A stretch of DNA of 64,000 bases from Palsa-513 sp050010595 (GTDB lineage: Bacteria; Actinomycetota; Thermoleophilia; Solirubrobacterales; Solirubrobacteraceae). Below are positions 62,370-64,000 of the stretch, in pieces. Position numbers and translations under genes: made by a program. Positions within the stretch are counted from its first letter, which is position 1; each line of letters begins with the position of its first letter. Under the pieces are notes generated by a model. It was not told the origin of the DNA, made no database searches, and worked only from the letters and a program-made list of their open reading frames with translations. The stretch is from the NCBI GenBank assembly GCA_050010595.1, contig JBEKKS010000002.1:224402-288401 (forward strand). The letters are read 5' to 3'.

Positions 62370-62756
62370 ATGGCAGCTGAGCGAGAAGTGGTCACCGCGC
62401 CACGCGCGCCCGAGGCGATTGGCCCCTACAGCCACGCCGTGCGCTGCGGCGAGCTGCTGTTCTGCTCCGGCCAGATCCCGCTGGACCCTGCCACAGGCGA
62501 GCTGATCGGCGTTAGTATCGCCGCGCAGGCGCGCCGCTGTCTCGAGAACCTCGCTGCGGTCTGCGAGGCGGCCGGGACGACGCTTCAGCGGGCACTGCGG
62601 ATCACGATCTACCTGGTCGAGCTGAGCGGGTTCGCCGAGGTCAACGAGGTCTGCACTGAGCTCTTTGCGCAGGAGCCGCCGGCCCGCGTGACGGTTGGCG
62701 TCGGCGCCCTTCCACGCGGGGCGCTCGTCGAGATAGACGCGATCGTCGCGATCTAG
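62370..62756 (+). CDS. RidA-family enamine/imine deaminase
   Basis: The 128-residue protein has the family signature from GPYSHAVRCGELLFCSGQIP near the N-terminus to the active-site Arg and Glu in PPARVTVGVGALPRGALVEI. RidA hydrolyses reactive 2-aminoacrylate and related enamines formed by PLP enzymes. That is a sensible housekeeping companion for a genome region with several PLP desulfurases, though it is not in their operon. Confidence 0.9.
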   Translation: MAAEREVVTAPRAPEAIGPYSHAVRCGELLFCSGQIPLDPATGELIGVSIAAQARRCLENLAAVCEAAGTTLQRALRITIYLVELSGFAEVNEVCTELFAQEPPARVTVGVGALPRGALVEIDAIVAI

Positions 62757-62849
62757 AGCCCGTGCCTTGGCCGCGCTCAGATCGGGCGGCGCTATCCTCT
62801 TCGCCTCGCTGCACGCCTGCTCGAGAACACCAGGTATAGAAGGGATTCG

Positions 62850-63230
62850 ATGAACCCGTCGAGCGATACGAAGGCCCAGATCGCGCAGGCGATCACGACC
62901 GTCACCGACGAGGTGGCGGCGCTACGCCAGCTGAAGCTCGTGGTCTCCCTCGAGCTGCGCGGGCGTGGCGACATGCAGCAGTTCAGAATCGAGCTGCCCG
63001 GTCCGAAGGTCACCAAGGAGCTTGCTACCGATGCTCGCGTGACGATCGAGATGCGGCGCGAGTTCTTCAACGCGATGGTGAGCGAGGGCGCGCGCGTCGC
63101 CGACTGGCGGGAGGCGTTCCACTACGGCCAGGCGAAGGCAACCGGCGTCTCGCAGATCCTCCAGCTGATCGAGCGCGTCGTCGGGATGCACGAAGAACGC
63201 GCGCAGCTGCGCCGCGCCAAGCAGCACTGA
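62850..63230 (+). CDS. Hypothetical protein, possibly SCP2-like
   Basis: The 126-residue soluble protein starts at ATG 62850 after AAGGGA. It has a helix, then beta strands (KLVVSLELRGRGDMQQFRIE, then DARVTIEMRREFFNAMV) and a helical end with WREAFHYGQAKATGVSQILQ. The pattern of strands, a central helix and a glycine-containing turn near the end loosely resembles sterol-carrier (SCP2-like) domains, but the match is weak. It converges on cysC, four bases apart. No firm function. Confidence 0.6.
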   Translation: MNPSSDTKAQIAQAITTVTDEVAALRQLKLVVSLELRGRGDMQQFRIELPGPKVTKELATDARVTIEMRREFFNAMVSEGARVADWREAFHYGQAKATGVSQILQLIERVVGMHEERAQLRRAKQH

Positions 63231-63234
63231 CGCG

Positions 63235-63861
63235 CTAGGCGAGCAGCGCGAGAACTGCCTGCGCCGCACCGTCGAGGTCGAGCGCGGCGGAGATCTCGAG
63301 CTCGGGTGCGCTAGGAGGCTCGTACGGAGCGGCGACACCGGTGAGGTTTTCGAGGTCGCCGCACTCGGCGCGCGCGTAGAGACCCTTGACGTCGCGCCGC
63401 GCACATTCTTCGACGCCCGTGCTCAGGTACACCTCGATGAAGCGTAGACCGGCACGCTCATGCAGCTCACGAGCCGCCGCCCGGTCTGCGGCGTAGGGCG
63501 AGATCAGGCAGACGAGCGCGATCGCACCGGCGTCGGCGAACAGCAGCGCCAGCTCGGATACGCGACGAACGTTCTCGGAGCGGTCGGCGTGACTGAAGCC
63601 GAGGTCGCTGCACAAGCCGTGGCGCAGGTTGTCGCCGTCGAGCCTGTAGGCGATCCGTGAGGCCGCAAGCAACTGCGCCTCGACCGCGGCCGCGGTGCTC
63701 GACTTGCCGGAGCCCGAGAGGCCCGTGAACCAGACGGTTGCGCCCTCTTGGCCGAGCAGGTCCCAGCGCTGACGGCGCCCAAGCTCGCTCTCCTGCCAGA
63801 CGACGTCGGCAGCCGGTCGCGGCCGCGCGGTCTCACGCATCGCCGAGCCGAGCACCCCCAC
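63235..63861 (-). CDS. cysC: Adenylylsulfate (APS) kinase
   Basis: The 208-residue protein has P-loop WFTGLSGSGKSS (about 44-55), LDGDNLRHGLCSDLGFSHAD, SENVRRVSELALLFADAG and the lid segment RDVKGLYARA. It phosphorylates APS to PAPS in sulfate assimilation. A GTG start at 63861 overlaps the stop of the upstream gene by one base (TAGTG), suggesting coupling; an ATG at 63840 is the alternative. The upstream gene appears to be cysD, so sulfate activation genes are clustered here. Confidence 0.88.
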   Translation of the reverse strand: MGVLGSAMRETARPRPAADVVWQESELGRRQRWDLLGQEGATVWFTGLSGSGKSSTAAAVEAQLLAASRIAYRLDGDNLRHGLCSDLGFSHADRSENVRRVSELALLFADAGAIALVCLISPYAADRAAARELHERAGLRFIEVYLSTGVEECARRDVKGLYARAECGDLENLTGVAAPYEPPSAPELEISAALDLDGAAQAVLALLA

Positions 63862-64000
63862 TAGAAGTACCCGGTCCGCTTTCGGTCTTCCATTGCTGCG
63901 TCTGAGGTTTTGTCGTCGGCTCTGGTTTCGCCGCGTTCTGTGATGCGGGTGTTTGTGATTTCTGCGACGACTTGGTTGATTGTGTTGGCGGTTGATTTGA
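63861..64000 (-). CDS. cysD: Sulfate adenylyltransferase subunit 2, C-terminal end (runs off right edge)
   Basis: The last 45 codons on the reverse strand end with TSDAAMEDRKRTGYF, like the conserved CysD tail (a Met-Glu, two or three basic residues, then GYF), preceded by NTRITERGETRADDK. CysD with CysN makes APS from ATP and sulfate. Its codons often end in A (AAA, GAA, ACA, GCA), unlike the G/C-ending codons of cysC and the rest of the window. Only the tail is visible. Confidence 0.65.
   Translation of the reverse strand, partial: KSTANTINQVVAEITNTRITERGETRADDKTSDAAMEDRKRTGYF

Overview
The window is GC-rich DNA with strongly G/C-biased third codon positions, many GTG starts, an actinobacterial-type SOS box in front of lexA, type I glutamine synthetase, a class A RNase P RNA and many PAS/GGDEF/LuxR proteins. 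This points to a soil-type actinobacterium, possibly of the Thermoleophilia/Solirubrobacterales. That placement is inference, because no rRNA or phylogenetic marker was compared.

0-7 kb is a catabolic locus. It holds a partial methylene-THF reductase (leftward), a PadR regulator, a LigM-type THF-dependent O-demethylase and a three-gene sugar-type ABC importer. PadR-like operator sequences lie before metF and before ligM. 7-27 kb is a dense signalling island: a receiver, a PAS protein coupled to a GGDEF-EAL-histidine-kinase fusion, PAS-LuxR and GGDEF proteins sharing Arg/Asp-rich coiled coils, an ice-binding-like protein, an L,D-transpeptidase, HDOD-LuxR, a PilB/GspE ATPase, a frameshifted CHASE-GGDEF-EAL gene, two hybrid kinases (one with about seven HAMP repeats) and a receiver-Hpt protein. 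Most of these are plausibly linked through cyclic-di-GMP and phosphorelay.

27-31 kb has the first copy of a duplicated small-membrane-protein cassette, a long secreted beta-helix protein and a broken XRE gene. 31-44.8 kb is the most unusual region. A TauE exporter diverges from a rightward run of genes: a permease-less ABC ATPase, a Cys-rich G3E GTPase, a NifS-type desulfurase, a two-motif Fe-S protein, a 30-residue ORF, a DAACS symporter, two secreted proteins sharing a C-terminal domain (one with two thioredoxin-like modules), an MBL-rhodanese protein, a second desulfurase and signal peptidase I. I read this as a sulfur-handling and metallocentre-assembly locus without an obvious described equivalent.

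45.2-52.0 kb is a tRNA-Leu(GAG)-associated island. The intact tRNA is at the right end and a displaced tRNA 3' fragment is at the left end. Inside are a truncated integrase, AbrB and PIN genes, gene fragments and a sedolisin-propeller protein. 52-64 kb returns to housekeeping: lexA with SOS box, rnpB, an NRAMP-like transporter with its regulator diverging from a cytochrome c across a perfect palindrome, a CMD-HxlR pair, glnA, a YyaL-type protein, a secreted alpha/beta hydrolase, RidA, and cysC/cysD of sulfate activation at the right edge.
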